In this document: positions 46,601 to 58,483 of the stretch, piece by piece | Numbering within the stretch: the first letter of the stretch is position 1 | How the letters are laid out: every line of letters begins with the position of its first letter | NCBI GenBank assembly: GCA_026874595.1 | Contig: CM049318.1 | Location: forward strand, 7,978,741-8,042,740 | Reading direction: 5' to 3' | Origin: Sipunculus nudus | Lineage: Eukaryota > Annelida > Sipuncula > Golfingiida > Sipunculidae | Length of the DNA stretch: 64,000 nucleotides | The notes under the pieces: model-generated | The model's database searches: none | Told to the model about the DNA's origin: nothing | Seen by the model: only the letters and a program-made list of their open reading frames with translations | Made by a program: the position numbers and the translations under genes

Positions 46601-49600
46601 GATTGAATGGGACAAGTGGCTGTTCCTTTTACCGTACACAGTACACTGCACACAGCTGTTCAATTTAATTTCTAATAGATGAACAGGGAAGTACAGCACA
46701 GAACGGAACAGCTTACTGGAGTGCCACCGTGGGTTTGTTTAAGAGACTGTTCTTTGTGACAACTCGCGCAACCGCGTATTACATCGGATTTGTTTCCACT
46801 GGCAGTTTGACTTTTTGGACTTAACAGTTCATCAAATAGTAGAAATATTACTGCTGAAATGAATTATGTTATTATATTATACAGTGTAAGATAAAACAAG
46901 CCAAATATCTTTGAATAACTTTTGAGACCAGCTAGCATAAAAGTCAGTACTACCAACCGTGTCCATTAACAAGTTCTGCTGCTGGCCTCGCGGTTCACTA
47001 CAGGAAAAATGTCAAAGTTGAAAGAAAAGAAACTGCAGGGGACAGTATCGACGCTAATTGTAGCATGAAAGTGGTCACAAGGAAGGTGGAAAAATGATAT
47101 TCAGACATTTTGGCAGCAAGAATTTTCACACATTTTATCATCGAAATTTTGGCGCGAAGAAAAAATCGTTCGCGTCAGAAGCATTTTGCCAAACCTTCGC
47201 CGAATGAAACGATCCTCCTCGCAGTTGATCCGTGTAAATTTTAATGTCATGAGATCCCTGTTTGGGGTTTTAGAGTGTGTGTAAGGATTAACTCGTTTAT
47301 GACTAGCCCATCGGACTTACCAGCCTGGACTTTAGGGTAGTCCGATGGCGAACTTGGGTAGCCCCGGGCGTCGGGCTATAGGGTTTGTCGGGCCCTGTAT
47401 AGTCAGCGACCATAGGCATGTAAGGCAAAACATCACTGACCTGAAATCAGTTAATCAGCATCTCATTGACCAGAAATAGCAGAATGAAATCAATTCAGGG
47501 GCTATTTCATTATTAATTACTCCTGAAGAATAAAGGCAGTGCTATAGCAAACATGAACAAAATGAGCAACCATGTAAGGCCATAAGCATAGCCTTTTGTG
47601 GCTCAGGGGTAGAACACAAGACTCAAAGCCGAGAGGATGTGAGTTCATATCTCAGCCGATGAAGTGCAGTTTCACTCAGGGTGAGTGCTCTGCAGGCTCA
47701 ATGGGAAGCCTGTGCCCGTCAGCTGTTTATCATTCACAAACAAGTGCGTCTTTGGGGGGTTCCTCAGTGTTATAACTTAGCAATGGGGATGATAACACCC
47801 AGGACCCACAGGTGCAGTAGACACCAGGTCGGGTGACAATAGGATACAAAAATTGATATGATGGGGAAGCCAATGCTACCACCCTGTAAAGTAGTCTTAA
47901 CCGAAATGGAACTCTGCAGATGTACATACTTAGATAAAGAATTACATAAGAGAGCATAAAGAAATGGAGAAGGCCATAGATGCTTGATTGATTGATTGTT
48001 TGACAAACTTTATTCCTCTGTTAAATAAAGAGCATTCAATCAAATTCATTGGTAATTTATACAATTATGAAAAATGATAATATAATAAAATAATAATGAC
48101 ATAATACAGTGTTGACAATGAGTATGGTGCATATGCACATTACTTCCTGCAGTCAGTGCCAGACAAAAAGTCTATGTGAACCTTAGTTAAAGGGCAGATA
48201 AAAGCTGACTTTATTATTTTATAACCACCTAATTGTGTCTGGTAGAATTTGGTAACATGAAGGGTGCACAGCCTGATAAAAACTGAGAGGATACATGAAA
48301 AAATAATAAATAATTATGGTTTGAGAGAAAACTTGCCTTTTGACCAAACATTAAACAGGCTATATGGTAATCATCCAGATTAATAAGAGAGGCAGGTACT
48401 TGGATATCTAGCACATCATTTATATATGACCAGAATACCTCCCTGTAATTTGACATTTCATCACAGGATATTAAGATAATAAACTTTTTGAAAAGCACTC
48501 TGGCTTAACACTTAAGAATAGAAAAAAATCTAAAATAAAGTATATTCAGCCTGTTCATATACCACTATCATACTATTCACCAGTCTTGACCATTCCCTTT
48601 TTGATAACATTTTACCTGTTAGCTGGGATTCTGTTTATGGCAAATCATAATTCCTAAATAACTGGATGTTATCTGCCACAGGCAGCTGGCCCATAACAAA
48701 TCTGTCCCTGTCTTTTAAAATAAATAAAAAATCATGCCCAGTTTATTCGGAATGATAAGGTTCCAGCATCTGAGTAAACTAATCTTCCAAAGAATAGTAG
48801 CTTTATGTACTATCAATGAAGGCCACCATCTGCAAGAGAGCTAGTAAACTTACTACTTCATCTGACCGAGACAGAGTTATTTTTGGCAATCATTGCACTA
48901 CCTTAAGACAAAATCCATGCATTCTCTCTTGTCTGTCCAAGTTGCTGCCAGATGGAATAGCTGTGTATAGGCACAATTAGTTTATATACATTAATGATGG
49001 TTAAGGGATTTAAAACCTTTGGTATAACCCCAAAATTAGCAATTATGTATGGTCTTAAGCATAGCTGCTTCTGTTATGTGTGTAATCAGACTCGTATTAT
49101 TCAAGGGTATATCATAAATGCTTTACATGTTTTATTGGTATTATTAATACTGATGTCCCAGTCAGATAATGACAAGACAATCTTAGTAAACACGAGGTTT
49201 CTAGACCACGGTGTAAAGGTTACACTGCCGGTCATATATCACACTTGTTCAAACAGAAGATAGGAAATGTGGGCTTATTTAATAGAGACCCAAGTAATAT
49301 AAATGTTTCATGCAAATATTTGGACTTAATCTGGTGATAGCAGCACAGAAATACATTGTACTGTATTGTAAAGATTTTTTTAAGCACACAGGCATGCATA
49401 TGCTTGCTGAGTGTATGACTGACTTACAAGTATGCTTTGGCATATTATTTGTAAAAAAAAGATATGACATAAATGCTTCAATCTTCTTGGTTCAGAGTTT
49501 TGGTGTGTATGGAGTATGTCAGAAGTCAAAACCTATCATTGAAGCAATCTGTCTCCAAGCTTCTTTGAAAAACTTTATACATTTACCCAGAAAGATTCTG

Positions 49601-52600
49601 CTACAAAGTCCAGTTTTTAGCTCAGCTGACTATAAATCATCTGAGCTATAGTTGTGGTCCATTGTCCATCGTCCGTCCGTCTTTCCGTCCGTCCGTCTGT
49701 CTGTCCGTCCGTCCGTCCTTCTGTCCGTAGATGTGGCACGTTTTGAAACCGTAAGACCTAGGAATCCAAAATTTGGCATAATGTTAGATGTCCCCAAGAT
49801 CTCCTACCAAGCCGAAAACTTGGTCTTTGCGATTTTGTTCCTTTGAGAAATCAAGGAAAAACCTAAATTTTTTATTAAAAACCTATTTTCACACTTCTAG
49901 ACTGCCTAATATCAAAACCACTCATCTGTTTTTCCTCATATTTACTATGAATATTCCTTTATATAGTTCCTATGTGCATGCCAGAAATTAGGTCTGTATT
50001 GTATAATTAAATAAAGTTGTGGGCTCAAACATAATGCATTTTGTAAAAAATCAGGAAAGATATTTGATTATTTAACACAAAACTTGTTAAAGCTTATGAC
50101 TTTTTTCCAGTTATATAACTTTAATTAATCAAAATTAAATTCTACCCAACATTAGATCAAAATCTTTTAAATTTTTTAAAATATTAGCAAAAATAGAAAA
50201 TTGGTACCTTAAATTTTGCCTTACTTTGACCATGGCACGTTTTTTTCTTGTAAGTACAGTTGATTTAATTTTCACAGTCAGTTTACATATGGATTTAATC
50301 TGATGAATTTTGAAATTTAATAGTATAAGCTTATATAATAGTCTAGCTATTGGAGTTATTTAGAGGCCTTGATGTATTTGTATTTTCTAGCATCATGACC
50401 CCACTTTTGTTTACTACAACTTTGCCTGGTAATCCAAAAATTGGCATAATGTTAGATGTCCCTAAGATCTCCTTCCAAGCCAAAAACTGGGTCTCTGTGA
50501 CTTTTTTTCTTTGATAAATTAAGGAAAACCTCAATTTCAAAAAATCATTTTTACACTTCAGGAATGCCTAATATCAAAACCATTGATCTGGATTTGATCA
50601 TAGTAAATATGCATATTCTTCCAAACATTTCCTATGTAAATTCCAAAAATTAGGTCAGTATTGCATAATTTGTTGAACTTATGGGCCCAAACATAATGCA
50701 ACTTGAAAAAAAGATAAGGAAATATATTTACTCACTCAACATAGTAATTCTTGAAGCTAGAGACTTTTTTTCAGGGATTTAACTTCATCTAATCAAGATT
50801 CCATTGTACACCGAAAATTAGATCTGAATTTTGCAATTTTTTCAAGTTATTAGCATAAATATAAATTCAGTACCTTAAATTTGCCCAACTTTGGCCACGG
50901 CACGTTTTTTTCCAGTATGTACTGTGGATTTTATTTTCACGGCATGTATACACAAGGATAAATCTGTTAAAATCTTAAATTTTAAATGAAAGCTAAAAAA
51001 TTAGGCTTATTATTGATTTTTTGTGGAGGCTCTTGCTGTATTCCCTTACATTGTCAAGCAGCCCACTTAGGGGTCACTGTAGGTCATTCAGTATAGCTCT
51101 CTGTGCCCAGGGTGTTGTTATGTAATCCCATCACTCCTGCAAGCCCTCTCTCTTTGTTGAGCTTATTCAGGCTGTCTGCAGTTAATACCACAGGGAGTCT
51201 TCCCCCCCCCCCCCCCCACCACCACACCCAATTCTGTTGACAGACCTGTACTATAAACAAGATGAATCCTATAATTTCACATTTTCAGCAACCGGCAGTA
51301 ACAACAGAGACTCCTCCCCCACCGACCCCTTCAAAACACAGGACTCATTAACAAGATGAATCTTTTAATTTTAATGTTAAATTAATTCTTTTTGTTGAGA
51401 CTTGGACAATTTTAATTTTTTTTAAAGAATTTTAACATATTTTGAATTCTAACATTCAAATGTGATAAAGTATTATGATCTAACATAAATGCTAATTGAC
51501 TAGATTTAAGAAGATATAAATACTTTGTAGCATTTGTATCTCTTAAAGTTGGCCGGGCCTAGGTGTGAATAATACTATTAAACTTAGTTTTAAAATCAGA
51601 AATATTGGTCAAACTTTGTGGGAATAATTTTTAAATCATATGGCCATATATTTAACTATTGAAAACTTAATTTCTTCACACATTCTTTGCTTATGAAATG
51701 TAACTTTCATATAACACTTACTGTTGGCCCATTTTTCCTATGGTGCATCATAAAATGGTTTCAGGCCACAAGTTTATTTCAAAGTGCATATGTTTTAGCT
51801 TTTTTCCATTATTCTATAATCTGCAGAGTTTTATTTTAACAGCTCCATTTTCTCTTTGCTTATGAAATGCTAATATACATTAACCAAAAAAAATAAGAAT
51901 ATTTTGCATTTGCTAATATTTGCCAAAATTCAGCTGAGCGACGTGACCCATGGGTCCCTTGTTTTTAATATTAGAACAATGTCCATAGTATACCAGTAAT
52001 CATTCTTATCAATTTTTTCTCTCATAATAGTGTTTTGCTCATTTAAATTTAAGCAGTGATTGGTTCTTTATCTTTATTACTTAATTAAACTAGATGTATT
52101 ATCATTAGAGATTGATTGAATATGGTCACGCATGCTCACGCAAAGATTTTATGTGTTTGAGGGAACATTTCTGCAGTAAAACGAGGAAGGTGAGACAAAG
52201 GAGTGATAAACCAGAACAAATTTCTTGGTGTATGATCACATTTCAAAATACCATAGCATCACATAAAGAATTTTTACATAATTATCGATGACAATTAACG
52301 CAGCTCCATGTGTATTTTAGAGGAAGGGTTTATATACTACAAAGTGATAGTTCTGATAAAATATCAATGGGCCCTTCAATATGCGGAAAAAAGTAACAAC
52401 CACCACAATTACATTCATGAAATAAACAGTAGTGGATCATTTTTGTATACCTGTTATATGATGGGAGTATTATGGTATACCCACTGTCCATCCTTACGCC
52501 TGTCTGTTCGTTAACTTTTAGTGTCACTGTGATAACTTACAGGGGCTTTGATGGATTTTCATGAAACTCACAATAACTACTTGGCAACAGATTATCTTGC

Positions 52601-55131
52601 CTGAGTTTGATAATGGGGAACATCCACGCATATTAAATAAGGTCACAGGTCACATGGGTACTTTGTGGTGTTGCCACAATAACTATAATGAAGAATATGA
52701 GGGATTTTGGTAAAACTCATCAGAAATGTTAATCAATAAAATACCAAACCTAAGTTTGATTTCCAGCAAAATCATTGGATATTTAATGAGGTCACCCCAC
52801 TTTGGAGCCACCATGGTGAATTAGCAAAAATCCTATGGATTTTCATGGTACCCGTTAAACATATTTACCAATACAGTTTCTCACCATCTCATCAAAATTC
52901 ATGCATATTTAATGAGGTCAGAGGTCACCAGATACATGACAGGCATATTATGCAGGTTTGCAGTGCTCTTTTTTTTCTTTCTTCAAAATATCAAACATGA
53001 ATGAACAACCAGTTCTTTCCATTATTCATTTATAATGAATCTTGATGTGTTTTGTGTTGTGTTTTTCAGATCATGTTCATCATTCTTCATCTTGAGAAAG
53101 GTACACCATTTGAAACAGCTGATCAGGCAAAATCACGATACATGACAGTCTGGGAACAAATGGATTACGGAGTTCAGTTTTCAGCGTCCAAGAAATTTCT
53201 CATGGTTGTTCCAGTTGTTGTGTAAGTATAGGGACACTGTGGTGATTTCACTTGCAATATAATGTTATGTTAAAGACAACACCTGGACAAAGTACTACAA
53301 GAATGATGATTTCCGAAATTGTAATTTTTTAGAGGAAATCACTCACAGGATTTCAGTGGTGTTCTTGTTTATCATTTCCCTATTCTCTTGTGTGGGTGAT
53401 ACACTTGCAGGGTTTAATTGATTTTTTTTCAGATAAAAATCAATCAATAGATTTTATGTACACAATACTACAGTATTTATATAATTAATATATAACTTCA
53501 TAAGCTGTACAATGGCTATGACAAAAATTATGCTGAAGAATAATGCATAACTATCATGGCTTTCAATAGGAAGAAACTTTAAAAGTCTGGGACCCTCATT
53601 TAAAAATTTTGGGGAGTTCCATTTGAGTTTAGAGTGTCCCAAGGGGAAAATGGTTGTGTAAAATTTAATTTTTTTTGTATTTTATGGAATTATCATATTA
53701 TATGATTTGAAATTGTGTTATTATATGAATATTTGCTTATAGCAAAATGTAAGCCTCAGTTATCAGCGGGGTGTTTACACAGCTGCTGGGTTCATTTGAG
53801 GCAGCCGGTAATGGCTAATGGTCAGTAACTGCTACAGAGTGCTAAAGCCAGAAATTTTGTGCTTCCCATTGGACGCTTGGACCCTCAGAACTGAGCGTCT
53901 GTAAGAGATTCCGAGCATCACGAACACTTAACCCTGCATTCTTGACAGCTCCGAACTATATAAACGTTAATTTGTAAGTTTAAACCAGTTGTGTTAAGAG
54001 CTGAACCTCAGGTATTCAGTCAAAAACTTTGACATGGCATGGTGCTACTGTTTAAGTTAAGAGCTGTTACTGTGTAGAACTCACAAGTGGTAAGAGCTGG
54101 TTGTAAGCTCATGTAAGATGATTTAAGGAAGTAAATGATTGATGATTGGTTATTAATTGATAACTCTGTGTACCTTCTGTAATACTTTAAAATCTGCTGT
54201 ATAGAATTATACCTAAAATATTGTCAGAGTAAAACCAGCCTGACCTGTACGTCATACTGACAGGTAGAGGTAAGGAAAAGAAAAAGGTATGGTTCTCAGG
54301 CACTGCCAGCATCAGTTTTAACCCCCAGCATCAAACATTGTTATTTTTTATTTTCATCTATCAAGAAGATAAAATATATTTTTTTTCAAGGTTCAATTCT
54401 AATGCTTTGTACTACTTGGTGTCCTACATTTTCTGTATCTCTGACAGGATTGAAATTTATCTTCTGGATAATATTACTTGTTTTCTTGTGCAAACATAAT
54501 TGTCCATGATCAATTATAAATAGGCAACCAGTTGAATTGATTATGAAACGAAACCACCATTGATTTAATGAGTTCAGTGGCACACCACTAGAACTCACTG
54601 TGATAGAGTGTGAACTGTTATGTTTCCTTTGTTTCAGGTTTTTCAGTCAGGAACACACTGTGATAGAGTGTGAACTGTTATGTTTCCGTTGTTTCAGGTT
54701 TTTCAGTCAGGAACTCACTGTGATAGAGTGTGAACTGTTATGTTTCCTTTGTTTCAGGTTTTTCAGTCAGGAACTCACTGTGATAGAGTGTGAACTGTTA
54801 TTTTTCCTTTGTTTCAGGTTTTCAGTCAGGAACTCACTGTGATAGAGTGTGAACTGTTATGTTTCCTTTGTTTCAGGTTTTTCAGTCAGGAACTCACTGT
54901 GATAGAGTGTGAACTGTTATGTTTCCTGTGTTTCAGGTTTTCAGTCAGGAACTCACTGTGATAGAGTGTGAACTGTTATGTTTCCTTTGTTTCAGGTTTT
55001 TCATGGCCAGTTTCTACACCAAGTATGATCCCTACCACTTTTGCGTGAACACTGTGTCCTTATTAACGGTCCTGCTGCCGAAGCTACCCATGTTCCACGG
55101 GGTGAGGTTGTTCGGAATCAACAAATACTGA
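43470..55131 (+). CDS. ORMDL: ORMDL sphingolipid biosynthesis regulator (three coding exons)
   Basis: ORMDL proteins are small ER membrane proteins that bind serine palmitoyltransferase and restrain it when ceramide is high. The coding exons are 43470-43643, 53070-53221 and 54996-55131, spliced with GT-AG sites in phases 0 and 2. They give 153 residues plus stop, the same length as human ORMDL3. Hallmarks are the N-terminal [11 protein letters not shown], the hydrophobic segments around residues 22-43, the GTPFET block, [17 protein letters not shown] and the C-terminal [11 protein letters not shown]. Asn13, reported in human ORMDL3 as the ceramide-sensing residue, is kept. The start is supported by a good context (AAGATG) and an in-frame TAA at 43440-43442, just inside the exon. 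Intron 1 (9426 bp) is packed with mobile elements. Intron 2 (1774 bp) ends in a tandem array copying its own acceptor. Which vertebrate paralogue it corresponds to is not meaningful; invertebrates usually have one. Confidence 0.97.
45671..47397. mobile_element. Non-autonomous hAT-like DNA transposon in ORMDL intron 1
   Basis: The left end is CAGGGCCGGACAA and the right end is TTGTCGGGCCCTG, giving a 13-bp terminal inverted repeat with one mismatch. The flanks TATAG / TATAG are a possible 5-bp target duplication; an 8-bp one typical of hAT is not seen. Just inside the left end lies a perfect 20-bp palindrome, GACTAGCCCATGGGCTAGTC (45698-45717). GACTAGCCC recurs at about 45730 and, near the right end, at about 47300. 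No transposase is encoded. The hAT label rests on the CAGGG terminus only. Confidence 0.7.
47585..47990 (+). mobile_element. tRNA-derived SINE
   Basis: The head has an A-box-like GTGGCTCAGGGGTAGAACAC and a B-box-like GAGTTCATATCTC about 37 bases later. A body follows (CTCAATGGGAAGCCTGTGCCCGTC, CCCCATTGCT in antisense, CTGCAGATGTACATACTTAGATAAAG) and the element ends near a GATT tetranucleotide tail. The body in antisense matches 21718-22430, which shows it is a dispersed family. I could not name the family or a conserved SINE domain. Confidence 0.7.
47985..48640 (-). mobile_element. Possible LINE 3'-end remnant
   Basis: On the minus strand an 89-codon open segment (48498-48229) with an N-x-W/F-rich end resembles, loosely, the C-terminal part of CR1-like LINE ORF2 proteins (FW....I...L......LFGQK...). 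Downstream on that strand are AATAAAGTTTGTC and a short (AATC)n tail, as in LINEs with microsatellite 3' ends. The similarity is weak and from memory. The shared tetranucleotide joins it back to back with the SINE. Confidence 0.3.
49617..51967 (+). mobile_element. GTCC-rich non-autonomous element of molluscan type
   Basis: The left edge TTTTTAGCTCAGCTGAC..ATCTGAGCTATAGTTGTGG runs into a GTCCGTCC/GTCTGTCC microsatellite (49668-49725). The right edge CAGCTGAGCGACGTGACCC continues ATGGGTCCCTTGTTTTT. These edges match, from memory, a very common molluscan dispersed repeat ('...gtgagcga...ggcccatgggcctcttgttt'). The interior contains two tandem copies of a block of about 650-690 bp. CCAAAATTTGGCATAATGTTAGATGTCCC at 49768 recurs near 50435 with CTTAGATCTCC-like, CCTAATATCAAAACCA and AAACATAATGCA landmarks. 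No protein is encoded. It lies in ORMDL intron 1, in the transcribed orientation. Confidence 0.65.
51202..51217. repeat. Poly-C tract
   Basis: About 16 C followed by ACCACCACACC, inside the GTCC-rich element. Confidence 0.9.
52462..52965 (+). repeat. Interspersed repeat, DR1-bearing family, copy 2
   Basis: Homologous to 20705-21215: GTATACCCACTGTCCATCC start, subunits with GATAACTTACAGGGGCTTTGATGGATTTTCATGAAACTCA, and the end GACAGGCATATTATGCAGG..TGCAGTGCTCT. AGGTCACAGGTCA (52640-52652) and AGGTCAGAGGTCA (52915-52927) are DR1-type motifs. The copy ends about 100 bases before ORMDL exon 2. Confidence 0.75.
53070..53221 (+). CDS. ORMDL: ORMDL coding exon 2
   Basis: Preceded by GTTTTTCAG, followed by GTAAGTATAG. 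It holds 50 codons plus two bases, encoding the [16 protein letters not shown] and SKKFL segments. Confidence 0.97.
54592..55005 (+). repeat. 60-bp tandem array duplicating the ORMDL exon-3 splice acceptor
   Basis: Six full units start at 54601, 54661, 54721, 54781, 54840 and 54900, and a seventh partial unit (54959) runs into exon 3. Units are 60 bp except the fourth and sixth (59 bp, one T lost). Each contains TTTCCTTTGTTTCAG then GTTTTTCAG, that is the polypyrimidine tract, the AG and the first bases of exon 3. The unit was evidently copied from the real intron-exon junction. Upstream AGs are at 54636-54637 and roughly every 60 bases after it. Confidence 0.95.
54996..55131 (+). CDS. ORMDL: ORMDL coding exon 3
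   Basis: Begins with the G that completes a valine codon after TTTCCTTTGTTTCAG. It encodes the SFYTKYD to GINKY end, with the stop at 55129-55131. The acceptor and the first nine bases of this exon (GTTTTTCA.G) are what the upstream tandem repeat copies. Confidence 0.97.
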
Positions 55132-55403
55132 ATCATCTCAAACTGACTCTTACTTCTGAACATATTTAATAACAAATACCTGAGGTAATATTTGTTTTGT
55201 TGCCATGGAGATTCATACACCTTCACTAGTTAAACCAGGTCTAGATCTTGTCAACTTGATATTTCTCTTACATTGCAACATAAGTTACATAGCTGCAGTT
55301 CATGCAGTACAATGTTTTTAGTTCAGTTGCATTGAGAACATTTTTGACCAAGCTGGCTGGTGAGATGGTATATTTGGAGGTAGATTTCAAGGATATTTAT
55401 GTC

Positions 55404-55409
55404 AATAAA
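55404..55409 (+). terminator. ORMDL: Candidate ORMDL polyadenylation signal
   Basis: AATAAA in TATGTCAATAAACCTG, 273 bases after the stop codon, followed by a TTTGTGATTTGG stretch. It is the first canonical signal downstream of the gene; cleavage is not proven. Confidence 0.5.
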
Positions 55410-55644
55410 CCTGTTTCATTCTTTGTGATTTGGTATTTAATCTTTCCATGTACCTTTCTGATTACCTGTGATGGTTATTAGCTGGCATTGTACTATCATT
55501 TATATAACGTCGTTCATTATCATACATGTACAGCTTGTACAGAGTAAAGGTAATTGGTGAGGTTTGTGAAATGTTATCTGAAAATTTGCATATTCTGATT
55601 TTAATTAGAAATCTATGGTTTATTAACATGGTGGTGTTCTTTGC

Positions 55645-55868
55645 CTCAGATTCTAGAAGATCCCTTCATAACACTAGTTTTCTTTGCCACAGACTCTAGA
55701 AGATCCTTCATAACACTAGTTTTCTTTGCCTTAGACTCTTGAAGATCCCTTCATAACACTAGTTTTCTTTGCCTTAGACTCTAGAAGATCCCTTCATAAC
55801 ACTAGTTTTTCTTTGCCTTAGACTCTAGAAGATCCCTTCATTACACTAGTTTTCTTTGCCTCAGATTT
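55645..55868 (+). repeat. 43-bp tandem array (about five units) downstream of ORMDL
   Basis: Unit: TTTCTTTGCCTTAGACTCTA followed by GAAGATCCCTTCATAACACTAG. Five copies with single-base changes and small indels. Like the intron-2 array, each unit contains a pyrimidine stretch followed by CAG or TAG. Confidence 0.93.
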
Positions 55869-55869
55869 A

Positions 55870-56385
55870 GATTTAGTGGCTAAGGTATACCTGACTATAT
55901 TCTTGGGTGCATAGAAAAACTGAACATTTAGTTAGGCACCAAAACGTAATATAGAAACTGAATGAAAAAAACATGATTAACAAACTTGTTTTCCTACCTG
56001 GTCATAGCCCTGTGTGCCTCTGTTCCTTGCTCTTTAATACCCACCACATTCCTGAAGATCATGGTGCCTTCATTCCAGATAACATTCAGTAGTGGGGGTG
56101 AGATTAGATGTCAATGAAACCCTACTATCCTGATAAATCCTGGGCCATCCAACTCTTATGTGCCAGAGTTTAAACTTGGCTGAGATGTCATCTGGTTCAC
56201 CTAATTGATAACCTACTAGTGAACAATAATTAGAAATATGCATACTCAGGCTTGCAGCCTCTGCCATGTATGCAGTCATTAATGTCGGGTACTCTGCAAC
56301 CCATATTGTCATCCACTAATTTGCCCATATTCCCAGGTTCATTGTTGCCTAAGTTCAGCCAACAAGCATTTGTATCACTTATTTG
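55870..56385. other. Intergenic sequence, no recognised gene
   Basis: No coding region is supported. Confidence 0.5.
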
Positions 56386-56389
56386 CCCC

Positions 56390-56625
56390 ATATTTGCATG
56401 TTCAATTGCGCATATGTGACTACACATTTGTGAATATCCTGGAAGTCCATCCTGGATCCGGATAATCAGCCAGACCCACACCAAAATTTAATTTTTTTCC
56501 TTCATTGGCCTGTTCCCAAGGTGGCCTGAAAATTTCATGGGATCCCATTCATGACTGAGTGAGTTATGTTGTGACAATACGCACACACAAACACACACAC
56601 ACAGGAATGAAAGGAGGCAACAAAA
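56390..56625 (+). repeat. Dispersed repeat (GTGGCCTGAAAATTTCAT type), copy 1
   Basis: The order TGTGACTACACATTTGTGAATATCCT, CCATCCTGGATCCGGAT, ACCAAAATTTAATTT, AAGGTGGCCTGAAAATTTCATG, ATTCATGA and an ACACACAAACACAC tail is repeated at 58484-58675. The pattern recalls a dispersed repeat common in marine animals. Non-coding. Confidence 0.75.
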
Positions 56626-58483
56626 TCTATCCTCCAATCCATCAACCCCAGTTACGATTTAGATCTTGGGTATGTAGTGACCGGTAGGTACTGCTTTTTC
56701 TGTTTGTGAAACAGTGACTGAAAACCATGGTTTGGTTAGAAAATCAGGTACCACCAGAATCATACACAAGGTATCAGTCCGTTGGTGAACTGTTCTTAGT
56801 CCATGCCTTAGAAAGTGAATGTATAATTTAATTATTAGATGTATATGGATGACTTTTAGGGTTAACGGTGGTGCTTGCAACATTTCTTTTACTTTAATAC
56901 ATTAGTACTAGAATTTAGTCTTGGCAGGTTGTCCTAGCTAGGTGTTTTAAAAGTCTTAAGCTGAAACACTGTGTGTTTATGTGTGTGTACCAATTTGCAG
57001 TGGCCCAAAGAATGACAGGAGATCCATGTATTAATATGAGTGTGTCAGAGAGTCTCAAGTAATACGTTAGGTGGGTGTTTGCTAACAAGCCCACACACAC
57101 ACATTTTGCTCTCATAGCATTTTCCTTGCTTATACATTGTACAGTAATATAGTTCTTCCTTCCTACAACATTATGCTAGGAATAGTCAAAAACATGTACG
57201 ATATATGCAAATTGCATGTATTCCTGAATTTGAAGCTTTAAGCAGAAAACACATGCATGTAAATGTATGTATCTCGGAAAAATTTCTAGTTTGATTTTAT
57301 AACTTTGTAAAACTCTTGTGTAAATGTGGACAAGACCACAAAAAGAAATATGCATGAAAATACCAAAGGGGCATTTTTTTATCACATTGGGTGTGCATTA
57401 ATTTGCAGACCTGCAAATTGTAAGAGATTGTTTATCAAGGCTTGCATTTTTTTCTGCAAACTTCTGTTAATTCACACATATAACCAAACATGGGTTTTAA
57501 GCAATTTTCATGCAAATATGCACATTCACATAGGCATACTTGGGTTTAAGCTTTATTTATATTTCTTTACACTAAGGTAAAACATATTCATAAAAAAGAA
57601 GCTTGATAACCTTTGTATATACATCTAGCAAATAGTGTAGCAGCCTACAATACAATTAAACACATTTGGTCACAAATTTTTTAATGAAACACCCTCTTTT
57701 CCATGTTATGATCTCTTACATATATATAAATAGAAGGCATGAGTCATTGGGTACATTATCTCTTTATTATTACTGAAGATATTGATCACAGGTTGTACAT
57801 AGTTTGTATAGACAGGCCTTTCAAATATATATTTCTTGGAAAGAATTTGTTGTCATCCTTTATCGTTTAATTTTATCAGGGGAAGAGATCTAATTTGTTG
57901 ATTAGATTTTATTTTACATTTTAAGCATTTAAATGTTTGTACTTTCAAGGTATGATTTATAATCAGTTTTCCTTCCGTGAGGGTAATTATGAAGGTACCA
58001 ACATGATTTGCATCACACACACACAGGTATGTCTGTGTGGCTTACTGCTTTTATTGACATCCACCAATTCTGTGTGTGAAGCATCAACTGGGCCCCACAC
58101 AGAAAAAAAAAATATTGTTCTGTAGACTTGAAAGAACAAAATACATTGTGTGAGTGAGCAAGTTTTGATATGTTTAAAAATATTTTCAGTCAATACAAAA
58201 TAGTTTGAATTTTGCTAGATGGCCTCGAAAAATACCAATATTTTTAAGTTCTTGTAGCAGTTTATATAATTAATGCAAAAAAAAGAGCTGAGTGAGCACA
58301 AATTAGCAACTTTACTAAGAACCATTTTATTCATTTGCAAAAAAGAGTATCTATAAAAGAAAAAGAAGAGCAACTATATATTATATGCATTCTCATGAAT
58401 ACAGGCCTCAACCAGGTGGGTGGCCCTTAATGTGGGATACCCAACAAGTGCTTGAGTTCACTTTTTCGGTCTATATTTTAATG

